From NCBI GenBank assembly GCA_030065875.1, contig JASJCR010000015.1, positions 27,145-91,144 of the forward strand: 64,000 nt of DNA. Reading direction: 5' to 3'. The translations under genes and the position numbers were made by a program. The notes below the pieces were generated by a model. That model did not search any database. It was not told where the DNA came from and saw only the letters and a program-made list of their open reading frames with translations. Shown here in pieces: positions 51,033 to 58,745 of the stretch; within the stretch, counting starts at the first letter, position 1; each line of letters opens with the position of its first letter. The DNA comes from Ardenticatenaceae bacterium (GTDB lineage: Bacteria > Chloroflexota > Anaerolineae > Promineifilales > Promineifilaceae).

Positions 51033-51926
51033 TCATACGGCCGTAGCTGTGTCCGAAGGTGCATAGCCAAATTGCCGTTTGTACTCACGACTAAACTGGG
51101 CCAGATTATTGTAGCCAACCAGATAACTTGTTTCTGTCACCCGTTTCCCGGATTTAATCAGTCTTTGCGCTTCTAATAATTTAACCGACTTGGCATACTG
51201 CAAGGGGGATAGTTGCATCACTTCCTTGAAATTAGTGTAAAAAGCCGTACGACTCATGTGGACAACAGATGCCAGTTCTTCAACTGACACAGCCTGATCC
51301 AAATGTGTGTGTATATGCTCCACTGCCCTTGAGATACGTTTGATTTTTCCTTTTTGCTGCAACAATATCCGCAGCTCACCACCCCGTTCACCGCAAAGCA
51401 GGCGATAGTAGATTTCGTCGATGATAGCATCGCTCAAGATGGCTGCGTCACGCGGGTGCTTCAACACATCGAATAGGCGCAAGAACGGATCGAGCAACTG
51501 GTCACTTAGCGCAAGCGAGAATTTGGCAGAGGGATCGATGGATGGGGGTTGCGGCGTGCTGCCTTCAATATGCTCAATTCGTAACAGCAATTCAGCCAAT
51601 CTACCCATATCCATCTCTATGCCCACGGCCAGAAATGGATTTGCGGCCGTAGCGCCTACAATCTCCGTTTCAACGGGCACAGGATACAATCCAACCAACA
51701 CCTTGGGGCCATCATACACATACTGCTCATCCGCTACATAACACACTTTGGTTCCCCGTAAGAGAATGACAATCGCGGGCGTTTCAATTTCGGGCGATCG
51801 TGCCAGCTCCGAACTCATTTTGTAAGTACCTAGGCTCGTAACGGCCGTGCGATTGATCCCTTCATGGGGGGTATATTGCTCTACAACCTGTATAAGTTGT
51901 TCAAATTTTTGCTGCTGATATGTCAT
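51033..51926 (-). CDS. AraC family transcriptional regulator (AraC_N type)
   Basis: A 297-residue regulator. The N-terminal ~180 residues are the cupin-like AraC_N sensor (VILLRGTKVCYVADEQYVYDGPKVLVGLYPVPVETEIV, then EIYYRLLCGERGGELR, a typical end of this domain). The C-terminal double HTH includes VEELASVVHMSRTAFYTNFKEVM and VTETSYLVGYNNLAQFSREYKRQFG. It is divergent from two alpha/beta hydrolase genes, which it probably controls. It retains several CGGCCG motifs typical of the rest of the chromosome, unlike the hydrolase genes. Confidence 0.93.
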   Translation of the reverse strand: MTYQQQKFEQLIQVVEQYTPHEGINRTAVTSLGTYKMSSELARSPEIETPAIVILLRGTKVCYVADEQYVYDGPKVLVGLYPVPVETEIVGATAANPFLAVGIEMDMGRLAELLLRIEHIEGSTPQPPSIDPSAKFSLALSDQLLDPFLRLFDVLKHPRDAAILSDAIIDEIYYRLLCGERGGELRILLQQKGKIKRISRAVEHIHTHLDQAVSVEELASVVHMSRTAFYTNFKEVMQLSPLQYAKSVKLLEAQRLIKSGKRVTETSYLVGYNNLAQFSREYKRQFGYAPSDTATAV

Positions 51927-52231
51927 CTGTCTATTTCCTTAGGTGTATCAATCAGTCGATGCAAGCAGTTCGACGCTCAACGATATATAGATGAATTATA
52001 CAAAGGAAGACCCAAAATTGTCATCACAATCGACACAAGTCAGAACAAAAATGCAAATTTTTTGGACAATTGTGTTTTCGCGATATTCTTGCCAAATTTA
52101 TACTAACACCATGTCTTCAATACATTGAATTGAGGCGACCAAAAATTGTTCATAAGTGACTTACACGTTTTCAATAATCCAATAGATTATGGAGTGGAAG
52201 AGCATAAATTGCTTAAGAGAGGTATTCAATC
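51927..52231. other. Divergent control region of the AraC/hydrolase locus, 305 bases
   Basis: AT-rich gap between the AraC gene and the first hydrolase gene. It should contain both promoters and the AraC operator, but no convincing pair of boxes or direct repeats is assigned by eye. AAGAGAGG (52214-52221) is the likely ribosome binding site of the gene at 52232. Confidence 0.5.
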
Positions 52232-53137
52232 ATGATTAACGAACAACAAACTCAAATGTTAACTGTACTCGCACAAGGCCTAGCAAAAGGCGTACGCACA
52301 CCCATACTGAGAACCCCCGAAGAGGTGGGGCTGGCGTATGAAGAAATTTCCTTCGAGACTAAAGATGGTGTCACCGTCAAAGGATGGTTCATACCAGCTG
52401 ATTCCAACAAGGTGATCATCAGCAACCACTTTTCACCTGCTAACCGCTATGGCTTTGCGGGACATTTAGAAGGATTAGATTTTGCCGGTGGTTTTGAAGT
52501 CAACTTTCTCCCACGTTACAAAGCACTGCATGATGCTGGATACAACGTACTCGCATATGACTTGCGCTCACATGGAGAAAGTGGAGAAGGTGAAAATGGC
52601 GTATCAGGAGTTGGTTACTTTGAATGGCAAGAAGTTATAGCTTCCATTGATTACATCAAAAATCGACCCGATACGGCCGGAAGCGACGTTTCTTTATTTA
52701 GTATGTGTATGGGTGCGAATGCAACCTTTAATGCAATTGATAAAGTGCCAGAAGCATTTACTGATATTAAAAGCATTATTGCAGTTGCTCCTCTTAATGG
52801 ACGTACCAACATCGAACGCAACTGTGAACAGATGCAAATACCTGTAGAGGAAGGTGTTGAAGCATTCGACCCAATTTATAATGGATTTTCAGGGCTGCAT
52901 GTTACAGACCATAACATCATTCCAAAGGCTGCAAACGTCAACACTCCCATTTTCTATTTTCAAGTCAGAGACGATATGAACTCTCGCTGGACGGACGTTC
53001 AGGAAATGTATGAACTCACACCTGTCGAGGACAAAAAAGTCGAGTATTTGGAAGATACGCCGTGGCGGTTTAAAGGGTATACATACTTTTCGGAACACCC
53101 TGAACAAATGATTGAGTGGTTCGATTCACATATGTAA
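52232..53137 (+). CDS. Alpha/beta hydrolase with Cys nucleophile
   Basis: A 301-residue cytoplasmic alpha/beta hydrolase. It has the beta-sheet opening ISFETKDGVTVKGWFIPADSNKVII, VLAYDLRSHGESGEG, and the nucleophile elbow LFSMCMGANATF (near residue 160). The elbow reads S-M-C-M-G, with Cys where GxSxG has Ser, as in dienelactone hydrolase. A late Asp (RDDMNSRW) and the C-terminal EHPEQMIEWF could complete the triad. The next gene is a paralog. Substrate unknown. Very few CGGCCG motifs and lower GC than the core genes suggest transfer. Confidence 0.87.
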   Translation: MINEQQTQMLTVLAQGLAKGVRTPILRTPEEVGLAYEEISFETKDGVTVKGWFIPADSNKVIISNHFSPANRYGFAGHLEGLDFAGGFEVNFLPRYKALHDAGYNVLAYDLRSHGESGEGENGVSGVGYFEWQEVIASIDYIKNRPDTAGSDVSLFSMCMGANATFNAIDKVPEAFTDIKSIIAVAPLNGRTNIERNCEQMQIPVEEGVEAFDPIYNGFSGLHVTDHNIIPKAANVNTPIFYFQVRDDMNSRWTDVQEMYELTPVEDKKVEYLEDTPWRFKGYTYFSEHPEQMIEWFDSHM

Positions 53138-53201
53138 AGATTAATGAAGCGGTCACCTTCATTCAGTGGCCTCTTTTACTTACTTGATAAGGAAATAAAC
53201 A

Positions 53202-54080
53202 ATGATCATTAATTACTTATCCAACTCTATTGTAAAAGGTGGGCAAGCCCCTGTGTTTGACGATCCAAAAAACTATGGATTGGAATATGAGGATGTGACT
53301 TTTGCTGCCGAAGATGGGGTTACCTTGTCGGGTTGGCTCATCAAGGGAGGCCAAGACAAAGTTATCATTCAATCTCATTATGGTGTGCAATCGAGTCGTT
53401 CAGGCTATACCCCTGAGGGAAAGGGGAGACCGAGGATGTGGCATGAAAATATACCATTTCTCAAACATGTGAAGTACCTTGTTGACCAAGGATACTCTGT
53501 GCTTTTGTATGATTTTAGGAATCATGGCGATAGTGGAACTGGAACCTGCCCTTGGGTGACATGGGGACCTGAGGAACACAAGGACGTCTTGGCTGCAGTT
53601 GATTACATATCCAACCATCCAGATTACCAAGCCAGCCAGATTGGTTTATTGAGCATTTGTATGGGTGCGGCTTCGTCAACCTATGCTTTTGGCAGAGAAA
53701 ATGGCCTCAGTGATAATGAAAATATCAAAGCGATGATTGCCATCCAACCGCTTCGTTACCCAGATTTCATCAAGGCCCTTGGCCTCGATAACTTTATAGG
53801 CCGACGTGTCACCAAACGCAACAATGAAAAAACTGAGATGGATTTGAATGAAGTGTCGTTTATGCCGGATGTTCGATCAATTAATGTGCCAACTTTATTG
53901 GTACAAAATTCAAATGATGAGTATTTGAATCGCCAATCAATTGAAGAATATTACGATGCTTTAGAAGTAGAAAAAGAGATGTTGTGGCTGGATCTCGGCA
54001 AAAAAAGGGCAGCAGGTTACCATTATCTCACTAATAACCCAGAAGAAATCCTCGGTTTTTTTAATAAACACCTTGATTGA
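53202..54080 (+). CDS. Alpha/beta hydrolase with Cys nucleophile (paralog)
   Basis: A 292-residue paralog of the preceding gene with the same landmarks: YEDVTFAAEDGVTLSGWLI, VLLYDFRNHGDSGTG, and elbow LLSICMGAASSTY, again Cys in the nucleophile position. Then come VPTLLVQNSNDEYLN with the likely acid Asp, and YHYLTNNPEEILGFFNKHL with a His. GGAAATAAAC precedes the ATG weakly. It lies 64 bases behind its paralog; together they form an operon facing the AraC gene. Likely product of tandem duplication. Confidence 0.87.
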   Translation: MIINYLSNSIVKGGQAPVFDDPKNYGLEYEDVTFAAEDGVTLSGWLIKGGQDKVIIQSHYGVQSSRSGYTPEGKGRPRMWHENIPFLKHVKYLVDQGYSVLLYDFRNHGDSGTGTCPWVTWGPEEHKDVLAAVDYISNHPDYQASQIGLLSICMGAASSTYAFGRENGLSDNENIKAMIAIQPLRYPDFIKALGLDNFIGRRVTKRNNEKTEMDLNEVSFMPDVRSINVPTLLVQNSNDEYLNRQSIEEYYDALEVEKEMLWLDLGKKRAAGYHYLTNNPEEILGFFNKHLD

Positions 54081-54234
54081 TGGTGCTCGCGTTGTGCAGG
54101 TCATCGTTAATTTGATTGAGCTGGCAAGTACGAAGACGGAAAGATAAGGGGAAACGGAAGTTTTCCCTCAAAAGAATTTCTTGCAAAAATCAAATTATCT
54201 GGGAATAATCATGGCTGATTATCATTATCAAGGT

Positions 54235-54262
54235 GTTCGATTTGAGTCTCCGTAGGGGCACA
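54235..54262 (+). other. tRNA-3'-end-like sequence, copy 1 (possible attachment-site scar)
   Basis: GTTCGATTTGAGTC then TCCGTAGGGGCAC resembles the T-arm and acceptor end of tRNA-Glu (GGTTCGAGTCCCGTTGGGGGCAC) but cannot fold into a T-arm. The similarity goes on past the tRNA end (CACACACAAAA versus CACAGACCAAAA). A terminator hairpin follows, as after the real tRNA. Confidence 0.5.
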
Positions 54263-54271
54263 CACAAAATT

Positions 54272-54296
54272 GACCAGCCTCGTGGCTGGTCTTTTT
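54272..54296 (+). terminator. Rho-independent terminator
   Basis: GACCAGCC and GGCTGGTC pair around TCGT, followed by TTTTT. Closes the hydrolase operon side or belongs to the tRNA-like scar just before it. Confidence 0.85.
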
Positions 54297-55161
54297 ACTC
54301 CCTATTCTCTACCCACTTCCATATTTCCGGATTCCAAACCCCGGCAACATCATCAATCAATATAGGATCGATAAACTCGCTGACCGAATTTACGGCTGTT
54401 TCGAGGGTTTCATAAGGTAACTCCAGGTCTCTAGAAATGCCTCTGAACCGTGTTTGCCAGCTTTGTGGGACTGGACCAAATTGTGTGGGCAAAATGTCCC
54501 CACGGACGCTGAAAACAGCCTCAACGGATGCCCGGAGACGAATGGCCTCAATTGTGCTGTCCAACCCGGCCAACAACAAAACATCAATTAGATCTTTCAG
54601 ACGACTATTTTCTGTGAGCCGCGGTTTAGTCAATGCGTGTAGCTTCTCAGCAATGTGTTGCGTAATCGGATAGCAAGGGAAAGGAGCAGCAACAATCTCC
54701 GCAAATGCAAGCATCTGTGGCGGTGAGAGATAATCGATAGGTCCAACGATTACATCACGATGACCAATATCAACATGAAAACGCTCAAATACCCGCCCTG
54801 CAACTCGTGATGTCACATGAAATCGTACCGATCCACCTAGATCAAGTTGCCCTGAAGGTTGCTCAACAGTAAAGGAGAAATAGTCGCCAATATCATGATG
54901 TAGTTGCTTGACAAGGCTTTCGAATATGTTTGCAGCAATCACGGGTTTGGCCAGCAGATCGATGTCTTTTGTCGGGCGAGCTAGTTCTGACCTCAACTGG
55001 AGCGCATATCCTCCTTTTAGTATCCAATCATCATTAAGATGGGCCATAAACCGTTCAAAGGCGATCATTTTCCGTAGCCTGGGAATACGATGGCGGGGAT
55101 GATCGCGACGCAATCGATCCTCAAGCGCCTGACGAAATGCTTGTGGCGTTGCATATTTCAC
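54295..55161 (-). CDS. abiEii: AbiEii-type nucleotidyltransferase toxin, module 1
   Basis: A 288-residue toxin of the AbiEii/AbiGii (MenT-like) family of type IV-classified toxin-antitoxin systems. These toxins use NTPs to modify cellular targets, possibly tRNA, and cause abortive phage infection. The nucleotidyltransferase motif is WILKGGYALQLR (KGG at 49-51) with the acidic KDIDLL at 65-68, then HVDIGHRDVI. A conserved Lys block (ITQHIAEKLHALT) and SRLKDLIDVLLLA follow. The ATG overlaps the antitoxin stop by 4 bases (ATGA). It is distantly similar to module 2 at 55988. Confidence 0.92.
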   Translation of the reverse strand: MKYATPQAFRQALEDRLRRDHPRHRIPRLRKMIAFERFMAHLNDDWILKGGYALQLRSELARPTKDIDLLAKPVIAANIFESLVKQLHHDIGDYFSFTVEQPSGQLDLGGSVRFHVTSRVAGRVFERFHVDIGHRDVIVGPIDYLSPPQMLAFAEIVAAPFPCYPITQHIAEKLHALTKPRLTENSRLKDLIDVLLLAGLDSTIEAIRLRASVEAVFSVRGDILPTQFGPVPQSWQTRFRGISRDLELPYETLETAVNSVSEFIDPILIDDVAGVWNPEIWKWVENRE

Positions 55162-55745
55162 AAAGACACCTCTTCCATTGCTGTGTGAATCAATAGTTGT
55201 ACACGGTTTATCGATCTGGCAACCTGTGCTTCGAGTTTTTCTTTCGTCGTCAGTCCTCTAACCAAAGCCTGCTGGATTGCCAGCTCAATTTGTGTTTCGT
55301 CGTAGTATATGCGAGCCACATCCACAATCGTCCGAGCAACGGTGGTCATCTTAAACCCTTCCCATAGGGTTATGTCATCCGGCTCAAGTTTAACGTTATG
55401 GACGCGAATACCAGGTCGTCGCCGTGAGCTGGTCCGAGGCAGGATAAGATGAATCTCGTCAGGAATGATGTCAGACAAATCGTAGATGTAAAGAGCCGTT
55501 TGAAAACCTACAATTGCATCTTCGCCAGCGCTTAATACAGCTACATGAACTTCTTCAAATCTGCTGGCTGGGAATTGGGCAAACCGATACACACCCCAGG
55601 CAGCTTTTTCAAATTTGTCGCGTTTCAGCTCCCGATATATTTGACCACGCTGGAGATTGAGTCCTCTTGCCTGAGAAAGTGAAAAATAACCTGCTTGCTC
55701 CTCGGCAATTCGGTATAGTTGAATTTCTTTTTCGTATTTCATCAT
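55158..55745 (-). CDS. abiEi: AbiEi-type antitoxin, module 1
   Basis: A 195-residue transcriptional-repressor antitoxin. The N-terminal winged-helix-like AbiEi_4 part is AEEQAGYFSLSQARGLNLQRGQIYRELKRDKFEKAAWGVYRFAQFP. The C-terminal domain has AIVGFQTALYIYDLSDIIPDEIHLILPRTSSRRRPGIRVHNVKL and TTVARTIVDVARI, typical of AbiEi proteins that autoregulate and neutralise AbiEii. Tandem ATGs at 55745 and 55742 are possible starts. It is the first gene of the minus-strand pair; a good promoter with overlapping direct repeats lies upstream. Confidence 0.9.
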   Translation of the reverse strand: MMKYEKEIQLYRIAEEQAGYFSLSQARGLNLQRGQIYRELKRDKFEKAAWGVYRFAQFPASRFEEVHVAVLSAGEDAIVGFQTALYIYDLSDIIPDEIHLILPRTSSRRRPGIRVHNVKLEPDDITLWEGFKMTTVARTIVDVARIYYDETQIELAIQQALVRGLTTKEKLEAQVARSINRVQLLIHTAMEEVSL

Positions 55746-55792
55746 TCATTACATGTGCAATTCGGATACGTTTTTGCACTCATTTTACACAT

Positions 55793-55822
55793 ATTATATG
55801 CAATTCAAAGGTGTTTTGTCAA
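55793..55822 (-). promoter_or_regulatory. Promoter of AbiE module 1
   Basis: On the minus strand TTGACA (55822-55817), 18-base spacer, TATAAT (55798-55793). GAATTGCA occurs as a direct repeat at 55799-55806 and 55756-55763, around the promoter, and may be the AbiEi operator. Confidence 0.75.
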
Positions 55823-55869
55823 AATCAGTTTGTTTGAGGATAATCTCATCTCATTCAAATGGAAAAAGA

Positions 55870-55896
55870 GTTCGATTTGAGTCCGCTTAGGGGCAC
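55870..55896 (+). other. tRNA-3'-end-like sequence, copy 2 (possible attachment-site scar)
   Basis: GTTCGATTTGAGTC then CGCTTAGGGGCAC is nearly the same as copy 1 at 54235-54262 and again related to the tRNA-Glu 3' end. A hairpin terminator follows at once. Confidence 0.5.
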
Positions 55897-55899
55897 TAA

Positions 55900-55927
55900 A
55901 AAAACCAGCCATTTGGCTGGTTTTTTT
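55900..55927 (+). terminator. Rho-independent terminator
   Basis: ACCAGCC and GGCTGGT pair around ATTT, followed by TTTTTTT. It shares its stem with the terminator at 54272-54296. Confidence 0.85.
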
Positions 55928-55987
55928 GGTAATGACTGTGCTGTTTTTCCTTTCTCAAGTAGCCTCGCAAGTGCGGCACTTTTTTAG

Positions 55988-56869
55988 CTAGCTCCATGAC
56001 CAGTTTTCCGGTTGCCAATAAGATTCAAGGATGGTTCCAGTTAAAACTGGATCAATGAATCGCTGAAGTTCGATATACGCAGATGCAAGATTGTGTTCAG
56101 ATAAACTGACCTCTTCAGCCATTCGCTTGAACCCTTGTTCCCAATTTTGCGGTGGTGGCGGTAATTGTCGTGGTATATCCCGTGCGTCAATATTTTGAAA
56201 CGCTGCTTCGATGGCGCCTGTCAAACCTGCTCCTGATAATTGCCCCAACTCCGCCAACAAAAGCATGTCGACGAAATCTTTCACGCGAGAACTTCTACCT
56301 GAACTGTATTCTTTGGTATAAGCACGGATTTTTTCCGCTAATTGCTGTGTGATTGGATAACAAGGAACCACTATAGGGTCAATTCCTGCAAATGATAATA
56401 AATCCGGTGTAGCCAGATAGTCCGCTGCTTCGACAACGGGATCTCCTATACCAACGTCTAGGTGGAACCGCTCGAATGTTCGTCCGTCTAACAAGGCATG
56501 GACATTGTGGCGAAGTCCCCCTTCATTTCGCTCAAGACGGTTTGAGGGTCTGCCAATTTCAAATGAGAACCAGTCTCCAATATCCAGTAATGAAGATGCG
56601 AGTAAGGAATTGTGAAGAATATTGTCTTCATCTAAATATAGCAAGTCAATGTCTTTTGTAGTTCTCGCGCGATCACCCAAGCGGAGTTGCAAAGCCAATC
56701 CTCCTTTAAGAATCCATTGATTGGGTTGTATTTGGAAGATCCGGGCAAGTAAACGGTCAAACGCTACCATTTTGCGCAGCCGCACTAGGGGGAGATTTGA
56801 TGACAGGCTCTGTTCCCGTAGGCGAGTTTCCAAAGCGCGACGAAAAGCACCGCTGTTTTTGTACTTCAA
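55988..56869 (-). CDS. abiEii: AbiEii-type nucleotidyltransferase toxin, module 2
   Basis: A 293-residue paralog-like toxin. LRKMVAFDRLLARI, then WILKGGLALQLR (KGG 55-57), TTKDIDLLYLD (KDID 72-75), FHLDVGIGDPV, YPITQQLAEKIRAYTKE and SSRVKDFVDMLLLAELG parallel module 1 throughout, but the overall similarity is moderate. All nucleotidyltransferase residues are retained, so it is likely active. It overlaps its antitoxin gene by 4 bases. Confidence 0.92.
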   Translation of the reverse strand: MKYKNSGAFRRALETRLREQSLSSNLPLVRLRKMVAFDRLLARIFQIQPNQWILKGGLALQLRLGDRARTTKDIDLLYLDEDNILHNSLLASSLLDIGDWFSFEIGRPSNRLERNEGGLRHNVHALLDGRTFERFHLDVGIGDPVVEAADYLATPDLLSFAGIDPIVVPCYPITQQLAEKIRAYTKEYSSGRSSRVKDFVDMLLLAELGQLSGAGLTGAIEAAFQNIDARDIPRQLPPPPQNWEQGFKRMAEEVSLSEHNLASAYIELQRFIDPVLTGTILESYWQPENWSWS

Positions 56870-57456
56870 CGCTTTCCTCCTGAAGTGTCAATCCCTTTAA
56901 CTATATTGCCAAACCGACCACCTCGCTTATGCGCATACAGTCTCAGCGCATCTTCTGATGTTAGCCCTCTTTCGATGGCTTCATAAATTGCCAATCGAAC
57001 CTGTTCTTCAGGCAAACCCACGGAAGCGACATCGGCGAGTGTTCGAAGCACTGTCGTGACCGGCAGCCCTTCACGAGAAGTGACTTCGTTGCTATTCAGT
57101 TGATGGGTGTGCTGACGGATGCCCTTCCGACGGCGGGAGGCCGTGCGAGGTACGATAATGTGTATTGCGGTTGGTAAGATGTCAGATATCTCATAAAGTG
57201 CCAGAGCACTTTCGTGAGAGATTACAGAATCAGGACCCGTCCGCAACCAGGCGACGAAGAGATCCTCGAACGCTGAGCCAGGAAATTGAGTCAATCTATA
57301 TATTCCATGTCTCACGCGCATGAATCGGCCGTTTTTCACATTACTGGAGAGGCGTTCCCAGGAAAAACCGCAGGCGCGAGCCTGGTGCGCGGCGAAGTAC
57401 CCCGATTGACTTTCGGCGACTTCGTAAAGGAGTTGGTAATCTGGACCATCTTTCAT
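56866..57456 (-). CDS. abiEi: AbiEi-type antitoxin, module 2
   Basis: From the ATG at 57456 the protein has 196 residues, matching module 1; a longer frame to 57621 adds 55 unlikely residues. It has AESQSGYFAAHQARACGFSWERLSSNVKNGRFMRVRHGIYRLTQFP, then SVISHESALALYEISDILPTAIHIIVPRTASRRRKGIRQHTHQLNSNEV and TTVLRTLADVASV. A plausible promoter on the minus strand is TTGTTA (57528-57523), 18-base spacer, TATGAT (57504-57499). AAGG lies about 12 bases before the ATG. Confidence 0.88.
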   Translation of the reverse strand: MKDGPDYQLLYEVAESQSGYFAAHQARACGFSWERLSSNVKNGRFMRVRHGIYRLTQFPGSAFEDLFVAWLRTGPDSVISHESALALYEISDILPTAIHIIVPRTASRRRKGIRQHTHQLNSNEVTSREGLPVTTVLRTLADVASVGLPEEQVRLAIYEAIERGLTSEDALRLYAHKRGGRFGNIVKGIDTSGGKR

Positions 57457-57899
57457 GTGTGCATAACCTTCGGTATTTACTAAGGTATTGCACACTTTAT
57501 CATAAATTGCTTGTTTTACAAATAACAACTTTTTCGTTCTCAAAAACATTTCCGAAAAAATCTCCGCGATACTTTTTCGACGATTTCTCACCTTCTGTTT
57601 ATACTGAGTACGTTTGCACATGTTTTAGGGCGGTCTCCTGACCATGCCGTCTTTTTCAGCAAAAACTTACCGATTCGGATTGGAGAAATAATTAAGGTTC
57701 TTATCGATTTTCAAAAACAATTAGAGCTTATAGCTGGGGGAATCTTTTTACCTAACAGGTTCCTGCAATCCCATAGGAATCGCCAATAGCGGCCCTCTCA
57801 TCAGGCCTTGGCGGCAAGGTATAGAGTAGCCGAGATAATTTGCCCGGTCTAACCTCTCAATTGATAACCTGGATGGGCATGGATATAGACATGGTCTTT
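57457..57899. other. Intergenic gap between AbiE module 2 and the Phd/VapC pair
   Basis: Left part holds the AbiE module 2 promoter. The AT-rich middle (57500-57720) and the more GC-rich 57740-57895 show no frame with family similarity. CTCTCATCAGGCCTTGGCGG-like sequence near 57795 is unassigned and might be a mobile-element remnant. Confidence 0.4.
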
Positions 57900-57930
57900 C
57901 TTGACAACTTGTCAAGAACGGCCGTATAAT
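57900..57930 (+). promoter_or_regulatory. Promoter with palindromic operator of the Phd/VapC pair
   Basis: TTGACA (57901-57906), 18-base spacer, TATAAT (57925-57930). The perfect palindrome CTTGACAACTTGTCAAG (57900-57916) covers the -35, a likely autoregulatory operator. The ATG at 57937 starts 7 bases after the -10, so the mRNA would be leaderless. Confidence 0.8.
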
Positions 57931-57936
57931 GATAAC

Positions 57937-58170
57937 ATGAAAACATTTCCGGTTGGTGAGTTCAAAACTCACTTCTCAGAGATCATCGAGCGGGTTCGCG
58001 CCGGTGAAGAAATTATCATTACCTACGGCAAGAAAAAAGAGAACGTTGCCGTACTAATTCCCTATTCCGCCTACAAAACCAAAAAGATTCGACTGGGCCT
58101 GCTGCAGGACAAACCGCTCAAAATCCGTGATGACTTCAAAATGACGGAGGAAGAGCTGTTGAGCTTATGA
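57937..58170 (+). CDS. Phd/YefM-type antitoxin
   Basis: A 77-residue antitoxin. MKTFPVGEFKTHFSEIIERVRAGEEIIITYGKKKENVAVLIPYSAY is the Phd DNA-binding and dimerisation fold; the acidic C-terminus (MTEEELLSL) would wrap the toxin. The upstream alternative start at 57901 falls inside the -35, so 57937 is taken. The gene overlaps the PIN toxin by 4 bases (ATGA) and autoregulates presumably via the palindrome at 57900-57916. Confidence 0.92.
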   Translation: MKTFPVGEFKTHFSEIIERVRAGEEIIITYGKKKENVAVLIPYSAYKTKKIRLGLLQDKPLKIRDDFKMTEEELLSL

Positions 58171-58571
58171 TTTACCTGCTTGACACGCACATCGTTCTGT
58201 GGTCTTTGTTCGAGCCGGTCAAACTCGCGGAGCCTATTCGACAGATTCTCGAAAATGAGACGGACACCAAACTAATCTCAGGTGTCAATATGTGGGAGAT
58301 TTCGCTCAAGTATTCGCTTGGAAAACTCGAACTTGGCGACACAGATCCGGGCGAAGTTTTCGATACTCTACTTGAAGCTGGTTTTGAAGTTGCAGAATTA
58401 GAAAGCCGATTACTGGCAACTTATCACCAGCTGCCGCGACGAGAAGACCATAGAGACCCGTTTGATCGTCTACTAATCTGGCAGGCGATTACAAATGGCT
58501 ACACCCTGATTTCCCACGATAAGAAAATCGAGCAATACCGCAGAGATGGCCTTCGACTCGTCGTGCGTTAA
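58167..58571 (+). CDS. vapC: VapC-type PIN-domain toxin
   Basis: A 134-residue PIN-domain ribonuclease. The acidic metal-binding residues are visible in MIYLLDTHIVLWSL (Asp6), NMWEISLKYSLGKLEL (Glu near 45) and EDHRDPFDRLLIWQA (Asp near 92-96), with ISHDKKIEQY at the end. The match is to the Phd-linked PIN branch (Sll0205-like). Toxins of this group cleave specific tRNAs or rRNA. Coupled to the antitoxin gene by an ATGA overlap. Confidence 0.93.
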   Translation: MIYLLDTHIVLWSLFEPVKLAEPIRQILENETDTKLISGVNMWEISLKYSLGKLELGDTDPGEVFDTLLEAGFEVAELESRLLATYHQLPRREDHRDPFDRLLIWQAITNGYTLISHDKKIEQYRRDGLRLVVR

Positions 58572-58601
58572 TGATCAGCACGAGTTTCCCAAAATCCTGT
58601 T

Positions 58602-58634
58602 AGACTTCAAAAGTTTTCAAAACTTTTGAAGTCT
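58602..58634. terminator. Perfect 16-bp palindrome after vapC
   Basis: AGACTTCAAAAGTTTT and AAAACTTTTGAAGTCT are perfect inverted arms with a single central base. Symmetric, so it can act in either direction; its function may be termination or protein binding. The gap to 58745 otherwise holds no gene. Confidence 0.8.
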
Positions 58635-58745
58635 CAATGATCGGAACAAACCCCCTCGGAATTACTTATGCCATCGTTTCTACCAGCCGCACCATGCCAT
58701 TAAGACATCTACCCTTCCCCCTCACTTTTCCCTATAATCCCTTTT

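Noticed and set aside
50732..51118. Minus-strand 128-residue frame across tRNA-Glu
   Set aside because: It is antisense to the tRNA; the NGTRTRVL-type peptide is a well-known artefact of tRNA reverse complements.
54235..54262. A second intact tRNA gene
   Set aside because: Only a T-arm/acceptor-like end is present; no D-arm or anticodon arm upstream and the T-arm does not pair.
57456..57621. Extended N-terminus of AbiEi module 2
   Set aside because: 55 extra residues without similarity to module 1; the predicted promoter lies inside this extension.
50750..58571. Intact integrative element in tRNA-Glu
   Set aside because: No integrase, relaxase or phage gene found, and the end copies are too degenerate to be functional attachment sites.
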